DNA of 64,000 bases from Tritrichomonas musculus (lineage: Eukaryota; Parabasalia; Tritrichomonadida; Tritrichomonadidae): contig JAPFFF010000061.1 in the NCBI GenBank assembly GCA_039105265.1, positions 744,001 to 808,000 on the forward strand. The letters run 5' to 3'. Shown piece by piece: positions 16,898-29,100 of the stretch. The notes beneath the pieces are model-generated. The model was not told where the DNA came from, made no database searches, and worked only from the letters and a program-made list of their open reading frames with translations. How positions within the stretch are numbered: the stretch's first letter is position 1; each line of letters opens with the position of its first letter. A program made the position numbers and the translations under genes.

Positions 16898-18311
16898 TAC
16901 CCAAAAAAAAAGTGAAGAGTTCGTGTTTGACCCTTCTGTTTCTCTTTTGTTTTTAGTATTAATTCTTTTAAAATTATGTATTATATGCTATTTAATATTA
17001 AATGGTATATTTTTTAAAAGTAAATTTTGCTTTCCTAATTTATTTTTTTTATATAATGACTTGTGATATAAAAATTGCAGGTATAGTTTAAATTTTACGC
17101 AAGTAAAGGCAAAAGCAATAATTAGAAATTATTTTCAATATTTTTTCTTTCAAAAGCAAAAACATGAAGCTTAGGGCTGTAAAATCTGATATATTTTTTG
17201 ATTAGAACAAAACTAATATATCCTCATTTTTATTCGATATCATATTTCATATTGAAAAAGTGCTTTAAACTTTAATGAAAAAGAAGCAAAAAAATTAGTA
17301 ATAATTTAGGTGCGGAAAAAGTATCATTTCAAAAAAAAATTATCAAAAAACTATCCTAAAAAAGTGACAGCGTACAAAAAGTATTTTGGATGTCTATTAC
17401 TTATTGATTATCGTAAAAAAAAGTGTATATTTTAAAATATTAACTTTTTTTAAATATTTTATTTTCAGATAAGTTTTTTTGATATAACGGCATTTGTTAT
17501 ATTTAACAAATGGATGCATATAACAAAAACATTGGGAGGAAAAATCTTAAAATTTTATTTATTTTTCTTGTTTTTTTAATTATGTAACACTAGAGTATAT
17601 ATATACAAAATAAATTATTATTCGTTTGTGTAATATCAAAATAATATGTATATTTTAGGTGAGACCAAATATTTATTAAGAAATTAATATTTTTTTTATG
17701 AAAAAATTTCAATTAACTTACTTATTTTTTGAATTCAATAATTTTTTTAATTTTTTGGTTATATTGAATATTTTAAAGTATTTGTTCACAATTTAGGTAT
17801 TAATTGAATACATTAATATTCATACAATATTATGAATCAAATATATATTATTACTCAACTATTATAATATTAATATAAATCTATATATATTTATAAAATA
17901 TTTATTTTATATATATAAATTATGAAACGATTAAATAATAAAATATTTAATCAGAGTAGATACAGATTTATACTTATTATTTTAAAAATTCATTAAACTT
18001 TTTGAAACATCAACCATTTGATTTAACGTCATTTTCTCTACAAAATTCATTTAAATTATATTTACAATTTCTTAAATATCTTTTTATTTTCAAAATTTTT
18101 TTAAATAATTTATTATTATTCTAAAAATAGAAAATATAATTTATTCAAAAATACAAACTTTTTCAATAGAAATTTTAAAAATTTTTTATTCATTTATTAT
18201 GAATCAAGATTTTTATTGTTTTTTAAGTTAATATAATCAAAAAATTCATCAATAGAAAAATAAGAATTAGAAATGTCATTGCAAGTAAAATAATCTTGAA
18301 TTTTCATAATT

Positions 18312-18370
18312 ATTGATTGATTAAAATCAATGTCCCCTATAAATGCTAGGGACTTAGTATCAAATACTAA
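18312..18370. repeat. Three consecutive small hairpins
   Basis: ATTGAT/ATCAAT (about 18312-18331), GTCCC(c)TA/TAGGGAC (18332-18353) and TTAGTAT/ATACTAA (18354-18370) stand back to back and are followed by an A-run. This density of stems with a GC core is unusual in the surrounding low-complexity DNA. May be an RNA gene or a transposon remnant. Confidence 0.4.
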
Positions 18371-18970
18371 AAAAAAGAATATTCGATTTAATTTTTCTTT
18401 TCATAATTCTATATTAGGAGATTAAATTTTGAGATTTACTAATATATTCTAAAATTGTTTGATTATTCCATGTTAAAATCGCGATTGAAATAATTAAATC
18501 ACACAATTCACGAAATAATTCATTTGAAACTTTTGAATTGAAGAATTGAATAAAAATGTTTTTGATATCAATATCTCTGCAATTAAATTTTGAATAATAA
18601 AACTAATATATTATATAAATTGCTACATAGCTCTTAAAGATAATTATTATAATGATGTAAAATTAAACAAATAAAAGAATATAAAAAAGTTATCAAAAAG
18701 TTATAACGTATTATTTGGTTAATTATTAAAAAATAATTTAGTTAACCAAAAATTATTCTTTTATCAAATCAATTAAAATAATAGAAATATGCATTAAATA
18801 TGTCATATTACAATCATAAAGTTTAATCAAAATTCGATAATTAAGGAATTCTTAATTGATTTGAAATAAAAAATATTTTCATTAATATATATCTATTACA
18901 TTTTTTAAATAATAAATAAAAATAAAATATAAAAATGTATTTAGCATTGCTATTGTATTAAATAATTTTC

Positions 18971-19103
18971 TGTTGGCGGAGGGCGAATGTGAACTATGCA
19001 CCGCACCCTGATCGTGTAAACTAAATCAGAATATGTTTATCACACTGGTTCTGAAGGACCAGTCCGCTATATAATTTTTTATATAGCGTGTCAATCAACA
19101 TCA
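18971..19103 (+). ncRNA. Structured GC-richer island, possible small RNA gene
   Basis: A sharply bounded island in an AT desert. It holds two adjacent strong hairpins: CTGGTTC-TGAA-GGACCAG (19045-19062, 7 bp with one G-U) and CGCTATATAA-TTTT-TTATATAGCG (19065-19088, 10 perfect bp). The 5' half (TTGGCGGAGGGCGAATG ... CACCGCACCCTG) can form a weaker stem, AGGG/CCCT. AGAATA at 19028-19033 fits an H box (ANANNA), and ACA at 19098-19100 falls near the 3' side, so an H/ACA snoRNA is one option. It is not a tRNA, and no snRNA core was recognised. A transposon end is an alternative. The strand is uncertain. Confidence 0.3.
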
Positions 19104-19532
19104 TTAAATTATAAAATACTGGAATAACTAAATTGAACGAGCATAATAATATCATAATAATATTCAGATTTATAAATAATGCTTAAAACAATTACTTATA
19201 AATTAATCAATACTTTTTTTCATTTTTATAAGTTAATTAAGCATTAAATCAAGTGAAAATGAAAGACTATGAATAAATTATTTTTGCAAAAATAAAATAA
19301 TGTATAAGAAGAATGATTTATGATATAAGTAAATATTTTGCAAATAAAATTTACAGGAAAGTGATTTCAAAATCCAATTTTTCAAGAAATTGGTATAAGC
19401 ATTTTTATAATTAAAAAAAAAAAAAGTAAAAATTTTCATTAAAAAAGATTAAATATTGCCTAATGTAATTATTTAATTATTTTTTATATAATACTTTATT
19501 CAATATGCAAAGATAAAAGTATTTTAAAAATT

Positions 19533-19655
19533 TCGGGTCAAAAACCGCTTTGGGTAAGCGGTAATTTGCGACCCCTGGTCAAAATATACCTAAAATTTTT
19601 GACCCGATGGCAAAAAGGTAAATCGGGTACCCCTTACAAGGTCTAATTATAATGA
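19533..19655. repeat. Inverted repeat with nested hairpin (possible right partner of 16829-16897)
   Basis: Perfect 12-bp arms TCGGGTCAAAAA (19533-19544) and TTTTTGACCCGA (19596-19607) enclose a second hairpin, CCGCTT-TGGGT-AAGCGG (19545-19561). The stretch ending in AAGGTCTAATTATAAT (19640-19655) resembles the 16829 patch in reverse orientation. Likely a mobile-element remnant or structured site; no gene. Confidence 0.5.
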
Positions 19656-20144
19656 TTTTGAAAATTTATAAGTAAATGATTTATTATAAAATATTTTAAA
19701 ATATTATTTACTATTAAATTTATGTTTATATATTATATATATATAGACTCGATTTGAAAAAAGTGCATTTTTTTAAATTGCCTTTTTTTCATCATTCCGC
19801 TTGAAAAAAACTTTTTAAAATATGAAAATTATGATATATATATAATTAAGAACTAAATTAATCTATTAAAATATTTATATCTTTTAAATATAAAATACTT
19901 TTCTATCATTTTCACAGTCAAATAATTATTTTCTGCAAATAAGCAAGTAGTTATCTTTTATCAACTAGCTTTTCGTTTATTATTATGCATAATATGAGTA
20001 TAAAAAAATTAATTTCTCATATATATTAAATATTTAGTTATATATTACCTATTTTTTATTTTCAATGGCAATTCAAAAATTAAATTAGTAGATAAGATTT
20101 TTGAATTAATAATCGTAATTGAATAAAAGATTAATTACTGATTC

Positions 20145-23100
20145 CAGATGCCGCCTTCAGCCAGGCCAGGATGGTTGAGGGCGGCATCGTCAATTAATTA
20201 TATCGACAGATGCCGCCTTCAGCCAGGCCAGGATGGTTGAGGGCGGCATCATCAATTAATTATATCGACAGATGCCGCCTTCAGCCAGGCCAGGATGGTT
20301 GAGGGCGGCATCGTCAATCAATTATATCGACAGATGCCGCCTTCAGCCAGGCCAGGATGGTTGAGGGCGGCATCGTCAATCAATTATATTGACAGATGCC
20401 GCCTTCAGCCAGGCCAGGATGGTTGAGGGCGGCATCATCAATTAATTATATCGACAGATGCCGCCTTCAGCCAGGCCAGGATGGTTGAGGGCGGCATCAT
20501 CAATTAATTATATCGACAGATGCCGCCTTCAGCCAGGCCAGGATGGTTGAGGGCGGCATCATCAATTAATTATATCGACAGATGCCGCCTTCAGCCAGGC
20601 CAGGATGGTTGAGGGCGGTATCATCAATTAATTATATCGACAGATGCCGCCTTCAGCCAGGCCAGGATGGTTGAGGGCGGTATCATCAATTAATTATATC
20701 GACAGATGCCGCCTTCAGCCAGGCCAGGATGGTTGAGGGCGGCATCATCAATTAATTATATTGACAGATGCCGCCTTCAGCCAGGCCAGGATGGTTGAGG
20801 GCGGCATCGTCAATCAATTATATCGACAGATGCCGCCTTCAGCCAGGCCAGGATGGTTGAGGGCGGTATCATCAATTAATTATATCGACAGATGCCGCCT
20901 TCAGCCAGGCCAGGATGGTTGAGGGCGGTATCATCAATTAATTATATCGACAGATGCCGCCTTCAGCCAGGCCAGGATGGTTGAGGGCGGCATCGTCAAT
21001 TAATTATATCGACAGATGCCGCCTTCAGCCAGGCCAGGATGGTTGAGGGCGGCATCGTCAATCAATTATATCGACAGATGCCGCCTTCAGCCAGGCCAGG
21101 ATGGTTGAGGGCGGTATCATCAATTAATTATATCGACAGATGCCGCCTTCAGCCAGGCCAGGATGGTTGAGGGCGGCATCGTCAATCAATTATATCGATA
21201 GATGCCGCCTTCAGCCAGGCCAGGATGGTTGAGGGCGGCATCGTCAATCAATTATATCGACAGATGCCGCCTTCAGCCAGGCCAGGATGGTTGAGGGCGG
21301 CATCGTCAATCAATTATATCGACAGATGCCGCCTTCAGCCAGGCCAGGATGGTTGAGGGCGGCATCGTCAATCAATTATATCGACAGATGCCGCCTTCAG
21401 CCAGGCCAGGATGGTTGAGGGCGGCATCGTCAATCAATTATATCGACAGATGCCGCCTTCAGCCAGGCCAGGATGGTTGAGGGCGGCATCGTCAATTAAT
21501 TATATCGACAGATGCCGCCTTCAGCCAGGCCAGGATGGTTGAGGGCGGCATCGTCAATTAATTATATCGACAGATGCCGCCTTCAGCCAGGCCAGGATGG
21601 TTGAGGGCGGCATCGTCAATTAATTATATCGACAGATGCCGCCTTCAGCCAGGCCAGGATGGTTGAGGGCGGCATCGTCAATCAATTATATCGACAGATG
21701 CCGCCTTCAGCCAGGCCAGGATGGTTGAGGGCGGTATCATCAATTAATTATATCGACAGATGCCGCCTTCAGCCAGGCCAGGATGGTTGAGGGCGGCATC
21801 GTCAATCAATTATATCGACAGATGCCGCCTTCAGCCAGGCCAGGATGGTTGAGGGCGGCATCGTCAATCAATTATATCGACAGATGCCGCCTTCAGCCAG
21901 GCCAGGATGGTTGAGGGCGGCATCGTCAATCAATTATATCGACAGATGCCGCCTTCAGCCAGGCCAGGATGGTTGAGGGCGGCATCGTCAATCAATTATA
22001 TCGACAGATGCCGCCTTCAGCCAGGCCAGGATGGTTGAGGGCGGCATCGTCAATCAATTATATCGACAGATGCCGCCTTCAGCCAGGCCAGGATGGTTGA
22101 GGGCGGCATCGTCAATCAATTATATCGACAGATGCCGCCTTCAGCCAGGCCAGGATGGTTGAGGGCGGCATCGTCAATTAATTATATCGACAGATGCCGC
22201 CTTCAGCCAGGCCAGGATGGTTGAGGGCGGCATCGTCAATCAATTATATCGACAGATGCCGCCTTCAGCCAGGCCAGGATGGTTGAGGGCGGTATCATCA
22301 ATTAATTATATCGACAGATGCCGCCTTCAGCCAGGCCAGGATGGTTGAGGGCGGCATCATCAATTAATTATATCGACAGATGCCGCCTTCAGCCAGGCCA
22401 GGATGGTTGAGGGCGGCATCGTCAATTAATTATATCGACAGATGCCGCCTTCAGCCAGGCCAGGATGGTTGAGGGCGGTATCATCAATTAATTATATCGA
22501 CAGATGCCGCCTTCAGCCAGGCCAGGATGGTTGAGGGCGGCATCATCAATTAATTATATCGACAGATGCCGCCTTCAGCCAGGCCAGGATGGTTGAGGGC
22601 GGCATCGTCAATTAATTATATCGACAGATGCCGCCTTCAGCCAGGCCAGGATGGTTGAGGGCGGCATCGTCAATTAATTATATCGACAGATGCCGCCTTC
22701 AGCCAGGCCAGGATGGTTGAGGGCGGCATCGTCAATTAATTATATCGACAGATGCCGCCTTCAGCCAGGCCAGGATGGTTGAGGGCGGTATCATCAATTA
22801 ATTATATCGACAGATGCCGCCTTCAGCCAGGCCAGGATGGTTGAGGGCGGCATCATCAATTAATTATATCGACAGATGCCGCCTTCAGCCAGGCCAGGAT
22901 GGTTGAGGGCGGCATCATCAATTAATTATATCGACAGATGCCGCCTTCAGCCAGGCCAGGATGGTTGAGGGCGGCATCATCAATTAATTATATCGACAGA
23001 TGCCGCCTTCAGCCAGGCCAGGATGGTTGAGGGCGGCATCGTCAATTAATTATATCGACAGATGCCGCCTTCAGCCAGGCCAGGATGGTTGAGGGCGGTA

Positions 23101-26100
23101 TCATCAATTAATTATATCGACAGATGCCGCCTTCAGCCAGGCCAGGATGGTTGAGGGCGGCATCGTCAATTAATTATATCGACAGATGCCGCCTTCAGCC
23201 AGGCCAGGATGGTTGAGGGCGGCATCGTCAATTAATTATATCGACAGATGCCGCCTTCAGCCAGGCCAGGATGGTTGAGGGCGGCATCATCAATTAATTA
23301 TATCGACAGATGCCGCCTTCAGCCAGGCCAGGATGGTTGAGGGCGGCATCGTCAATTAATTATATCGACAGATGCCGCCTTCAGCCAGGCCAGGATGGTT
23401 GAGGGCGGTATCATCAATTAATTATATCGACAGATGCCGCCTTCAGCCAGGCCAGGATGGTTGAGGGCGGCATCATCAATTAATTATATCGACAGATGCC
23501 GCCTTCAGCCAGGCCAGGATGGTTGAGGGCGGCATCATCAATTAATTATATCGACAGATGCCGCCTTCAGCCAGGCCAGGATGGTTGAGGGCGGCATCAT
23601 CAATTAATTATATCGACAGATGCCGCCTTCAGCCAGGCCAGGATGGTTGAGGGCGGCATCGTCAATTAATTATATCGACAGATGCCGCCTTCAGCCAGGC
23701 CAGGATGGTTGAGGGCGGTATCATCAATTAATTATATCGACAGATGCCGCCTTCAGCCAGGCCAGGATGGTTGAGGGCGGCATCGTCAATTAATTATATC
23801 GACAGATGCCGCCTTCAGCCAGGCCAGGATGGTTGAGGGCGGCATCGTCAATTAATTATATCGACAGATGCCGCCTTCAGCCAGGCCAGGATGGTTGAGG
23901 GCGGCATCATCAATTAATTATATCGACAGATGCCGCCTTCAGCCAGGCCAGGATGGTTGAGGGCGGCATCGTCAATTAATTATATCGACAGATGCCGCCT
24001 TCAGCCAGGCCAGGATGGTTGAGGGCGGCATCGTCAATCAATTATATCGACAGATGCCGCCTTCAGCCAGGCCAGGATGGTTGAGGGCGGTATCATCAAT
24101 TAATTATATCGACAGATGCCGCCTTCAGCCAGGCCAGGATGGTTGAGGGCGGCATCGTCAATTAATTATATCGACAGATGCCGCCTTCAGCCAGGCCAGG
24201 ATGGTTGAGGGCGGCATCGTCAATCAATTATATCGACAGATGCCGCCTTCAGCCAGGCCAGGATGGTTGAGGGCGGTATCATCAATTAATTATATCGACA
24301 GATGCCGCCTTCAGCCAGGCCAGGATGGTTGAGGGCGGCATCATCAATTAATTATATCGACAGATGCCGCCTTCAGCCAGGCCAGGATGGTTGAGGGCGG
24401 CATCGTCAATTAATTATATCGACAGATGCCGCCTTCAGCCAGGCCAGGATGGTTGAGGGCGGTATCATCAATTAATTATATCGACAGATGCCGCCTTCAG
24501 CCAGGCCAGGATGGTTGAGGGCGGCATCATCAATTAATTATATCGACAGATGCCGCCTTCAGCCAGGCCAGGATGGTTGAGGGCGGCATCATCAATTAAT
24601 TATATCGACAGATGCCGCCTTCAGCCAGGCCAGGATGGTTGAGGGCGGCATCGTCAATTAATTATATCGACAGATGCCGCCTTCAGCCAGGCCAGGATGG
24701 TTGAGGGCGGCATCGTCAATTAATTATATCGACAGATGCCGCCTTCAGCCAGGCCAGGATGGTTGAGGGCGGTATCATCAATTAATTATATCGACAGATG
24801 CCGCCTTCAGCCAGGCCAGGATGGTTGAGGGCGGCATCATCAATTAATTATATCGACAGATGCCGCCTTCAGCCAGGCCAGGATGGTTGAGGGCGGCATC
24901 ATCAATTAATTATATCGACAGATGCCGCCTTCAGCCAGGCCAGGATGGTTGAGGGCGGCATCATCAATTAATTATATCGACAGATGCCGCCTTCAGCCAG
25001 GCCAGGATGGTTGAGGGCGGCATCGTCAATTAATTATATCGACAGATGCCGCCTTCAGCCAGGCCAGGATGGTTGAGGGCGGCATCGTCAATTAATTATA
25101 TCGACAGATGCCGCCTTCAGCCAGGCCAGGATGGTTGAGGGCGGCATCGTCAATCAATTATATCGACAGATGCCGCCTTCAGCCAGGCCAGGATGGTTGA
25201 GGGCGGTATCATCAATTAATTATATCGACAGATGCCGCCTTCAGCCAGGCCAGGATGGTTGAGGGCGGCATCGTCAATTAATTATATCGACAGATGCCGC
25301 CTTCAGCCAGGCCAGGATGGTTGAGGGCGGCATCGTCAATCAATTATATCGACAGATGCCGCCTTCAGCCAGGCCAGGATGGTTGAGGGCGGCATCATCA
25401 ATTAATTATATCGACAGATGCCGCCTTCAGCCAGGCCAGGATGGTTGAGGGCGGTATCATCAATTAATTATATCGACAGATGCCGCCTTCAGCCAGGCCA
25501 GGATGGTTGAGGGCGGCATCGTCAATCAATTATATCGACAGATGCCGCCTTCAGCCAGGCCAGGATGGTTGAGGGCGGCATCGTCAATCAATTATATCGA
25601 CAGATGCCGCCTTCAGCCAGGCCAGGATGGTTGAGGGCGGCATCGTCAATCAATTATATCGACAGATGCCGCCTTCAGCCAGGCCAGGATGGTTGAGGGC
25701 GGTATCATCAATTAATTATATCGACAGATGCCGCCTTCAGCCAGGCCAGGATGGTTGAGGGCGGCATCGTCAATTAATTATATCGACAGATGCCGCCTTC
25801 AGCCAGGCCAGGATGGTTGAGGGCGGCATCATCAATTAATTATATCGACAGATGCCGCCTTCAGCCAGGCCAGGATGGTTGAGGGCGGCATCGTCAATCA
25901 ATTATATCGATAGATGCCGCCTTCAGCCAGGCCAGGATGGTTGAGGGCGGCATCGTCAATCAATTATATCGACAGATGCCGCCTTCAGCCAGGCCAGGAT
26001 GGTTGAGGGCGGCATCGTCAATTAATTATATCGACAGATGCCGCCTTCAGCCAGGCCAGGATGGTTGAGGGCGGCATCGTCAATCAATTATATCGACAGA

Positions 26101-29100
26101 TGCCGCCTTCAGCCAGGCCAGGATGGTTGAGGGCGGCATCGTCAATCAATTATATCGATAGATGCCGCCTTCAGCCAGGCCAGGATGGTTGAGGGCGGCA
26201 TCGTCAATCAATTATATCGACAGATGCCGCCTTCAGCCAGGCCAGGATGGTTGAGGGCGGCATCGTCAATCAATTATATCGACAGATGCCGCCTTCAGCC
26301 AGGCCAGGATGGTTGAGGGCGGCATCGTCAATCAATTATATCGACAGATGCCGCCTTCAGCCAGGCCAGGATGGTTGAGGGCGGCATCGTCAATCAATTA
26401 TATCGACAGATGCCGCCTTCAGCCAGGCCAGGATGGTTGAGGGCGGCATCGTCAATTAATTATATCGACAGATGCCGCCTTCAGCCAGGCCAGGATGGTT
26501 GAGGGCGGCATCGTCAATTAATTATATCGACAGATGCCGCCTTCAGCCAGGCCAGGATGGTTGAGGGCGGCATCGTCAATTAATTATATCGACAGATGCC
26601 GCCTTCAGCCAGGCCAGGATGGTTGAGGGCGGCATCGTCAATCAATTATATCGACAGATGCCGCCTTCAGCCAGGCCAGGATGGTTGAGGGCGGTATCAT
26701 CAATTAATTATATCGACAGATGCCGCCTTCAGCCAGGCCAGGATGGTTGAGGGCGGCATCGTCAATCAATTATATCGACAGATGCCGCCTTCAGCCAGGC
26801 CAGGATGGTTGAGGGCGGCATCGTCAATCAATTATATCGACAGATGCCGCCTTCAGCCAGGCCAGGATGGTTGAGGGCGGCATCGTCAATCAATTATATC
26901 GACAGATGCCGCCTTCAGCCAGGCCAGGATGGTTGAGGGCGGCATCGTCAATCAATTATATCGACAGATGCCGCCTTCAGCCAGGCCAGGATGGTTGAGG
27001 GCGGCATCGTCAATCAATTATATCGACAGATGCCGCCTTCAGCCAGGCCAGGATGGTTGAGGGCGGCATCGTCAATTAATTATATCGACAGATGCCGCCT
27101 TCAGCCAGGCCAGGATGGTTGAGGGCGGCATCGTCAATCAATTATATCGACAGATGCCGCCTTCAGCCAGGCCAGGATGGTTGAGGGCGGTATCATCAAT
27201 TAATTATATCGACAGATGCCGCCTTCAGCCAGGCCAGGATGGTTGAGGGCGGCATCATCAATTAATTATATCGACAGATGCCGCCTTCAGCCAGGCCAGG
27301 ATGGTTGAGGGCGGCATCGTCAATTAATTATATCGACAGATGCCGCCTTCAGCCAGGCCAGGATGGTTGAGGGCGGTATCATCAATTAATTATATCGACA
27401 GATGCCGCCTTCAGCCAGGCCAGGATGGTTGAGGGCGGCATCATCAATTAATTATATCGACAGATGCCGCCTTCAGCCAGGCCAGGATGGTTGAGGGCGG
27501 CATCGTCAATTAATTATATCGACAGATGCCGCCTTCAGCCAGGCCAGGATGGTTGAGGGCGGCATCGTCAATTAATTATATCGACAGATGCCGCCTTCAG
27601 CCAGGCCAGGATGGTTGAGGGCGGCATCGTCAATTAATTATATCGACAGATGCCGCCTTCAGCCAGGCCAGGATGGTTGAGGGCGGTATCATCAATTAAT
27701 TATATCGACAGATGCCGCCTTCAGCCAGGCCAGGATGGTTGAGGGCGGCATCATCAATTAATTATATCGACAGATGCCGCCTTCAGCCAGGCCAGGATGG
27801 TTGAGGGCGGCATCATCAATTAATTATATCGACAGATGCCGCCTTCAGCCAGGCCAGGATGGTTGAGGGCGGCATCATCAATTAATTATATCGACAGATG
27901 CCGCCTTCAGCCAGGCCAGGATGGTTGAGGGCGGCATCGTCAATTAATTATATCGACAGATGCCGCCTTCAGCCAGGCCAGGATGGTTGAGGGCGGTATC
28001 ATCAATTAATTATATCGACAGATGCCGCCTTCAGCCAGGCCAGGATGGTTGAGGGCGGCATCGTCAATTAATTATATCGACAGATGCCGCCTTCAGCCAG
28101 GCCAGGATGGTTGAGGGCGGTATCATCAATTAATTATATCGACAGATGCCGCCTTCAGCCAGGCCAGGATGGTTGAGGGCGGCATCGTCAATCAATTATA
28201 TCGACAGATGCCGCCTTCAGCCAGGCCAGGATGGTTGAGGGCGGCATCATCAATTAATTATATCGACAGATGCCGCCTTCAGCCAGGCCAGGATGGTTGA
28301 GGGCGGCATCATCAATTAATTATATCGACAGATGCCGCCTTCAGCCAGGCCAGGATGGTTGAGGGCGGCATCGTCAATTAATTATATCGACAGATGCCGC
28401 CTTCAGCCAGGCCAGGATGGTTGAGGGCGGTATCATCAATTAATTATATCGACAGATGCCGCCTTCAGCCAGGCCAGGATGGTTGAGGGCGGCATCATCA
28501 ATTAATTATATCGACAGATGCCGCCTTCAGCCAGGCCAGGATGGTTGAGGGCGGCATCATCAATTAATTATATCGACAGATGCCGCCTTCAGCCAGGCCA
28601 GGATGGTTGAGGGCGGCATCGTCAATTAATTATATCGACAGATGCCGCCTTCAGCCAGGCCAGGATGGTTGAGGGCGGCATCGTCAATTAATTATATCGA
28701 CAGATGCCGCCTTCAGCCAGGCCAGGATGGTTGAGGGCGGTATCATCAATTAATTATATCGACAGATGCCGCCTTCAGCCAGGCCAGGATGGTTGAGGGC
28801 GGCATCGTCAATTAATTATATCGACAGATGCCGCCTTCAGCCAGGCCAGGATGGTTGAGGGCGGCATCGTCAATTAATTATATCGACAGATGCCGCCTTC
28901 AGCCAGGCCAGGATGGTTGAGGGCGGCATCATCAATTAATTATATCGACAGATGCCGCCTTCAGCCAGGCCAGGATGGTTGAGGGCGGCATCGTCAATTA
29001 ATTATATCGACAGATGCCGCCTTCAGCCAGGCCAGGATGGTTGAGGGCGGCATCGTCAATCAATTATATCGACAGATGCCGCCTTCAGCCAGGCCAGGAT

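Larger units (their letters stand above)
16208..20144. other. Very AT-rich intergenic region with a few structured GC-richer islands
   Basis: About 3.9 kb with no convincing protein-coding frame. Most is A/T homopolymer-rich and low complexity. GC-richer patches at 16840-16930, 18312-18370, 18971-19103 and 19533-19655 are listed separately. The region ends abruptly at the first satellite unit at 20145. Confidence 0.65.
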
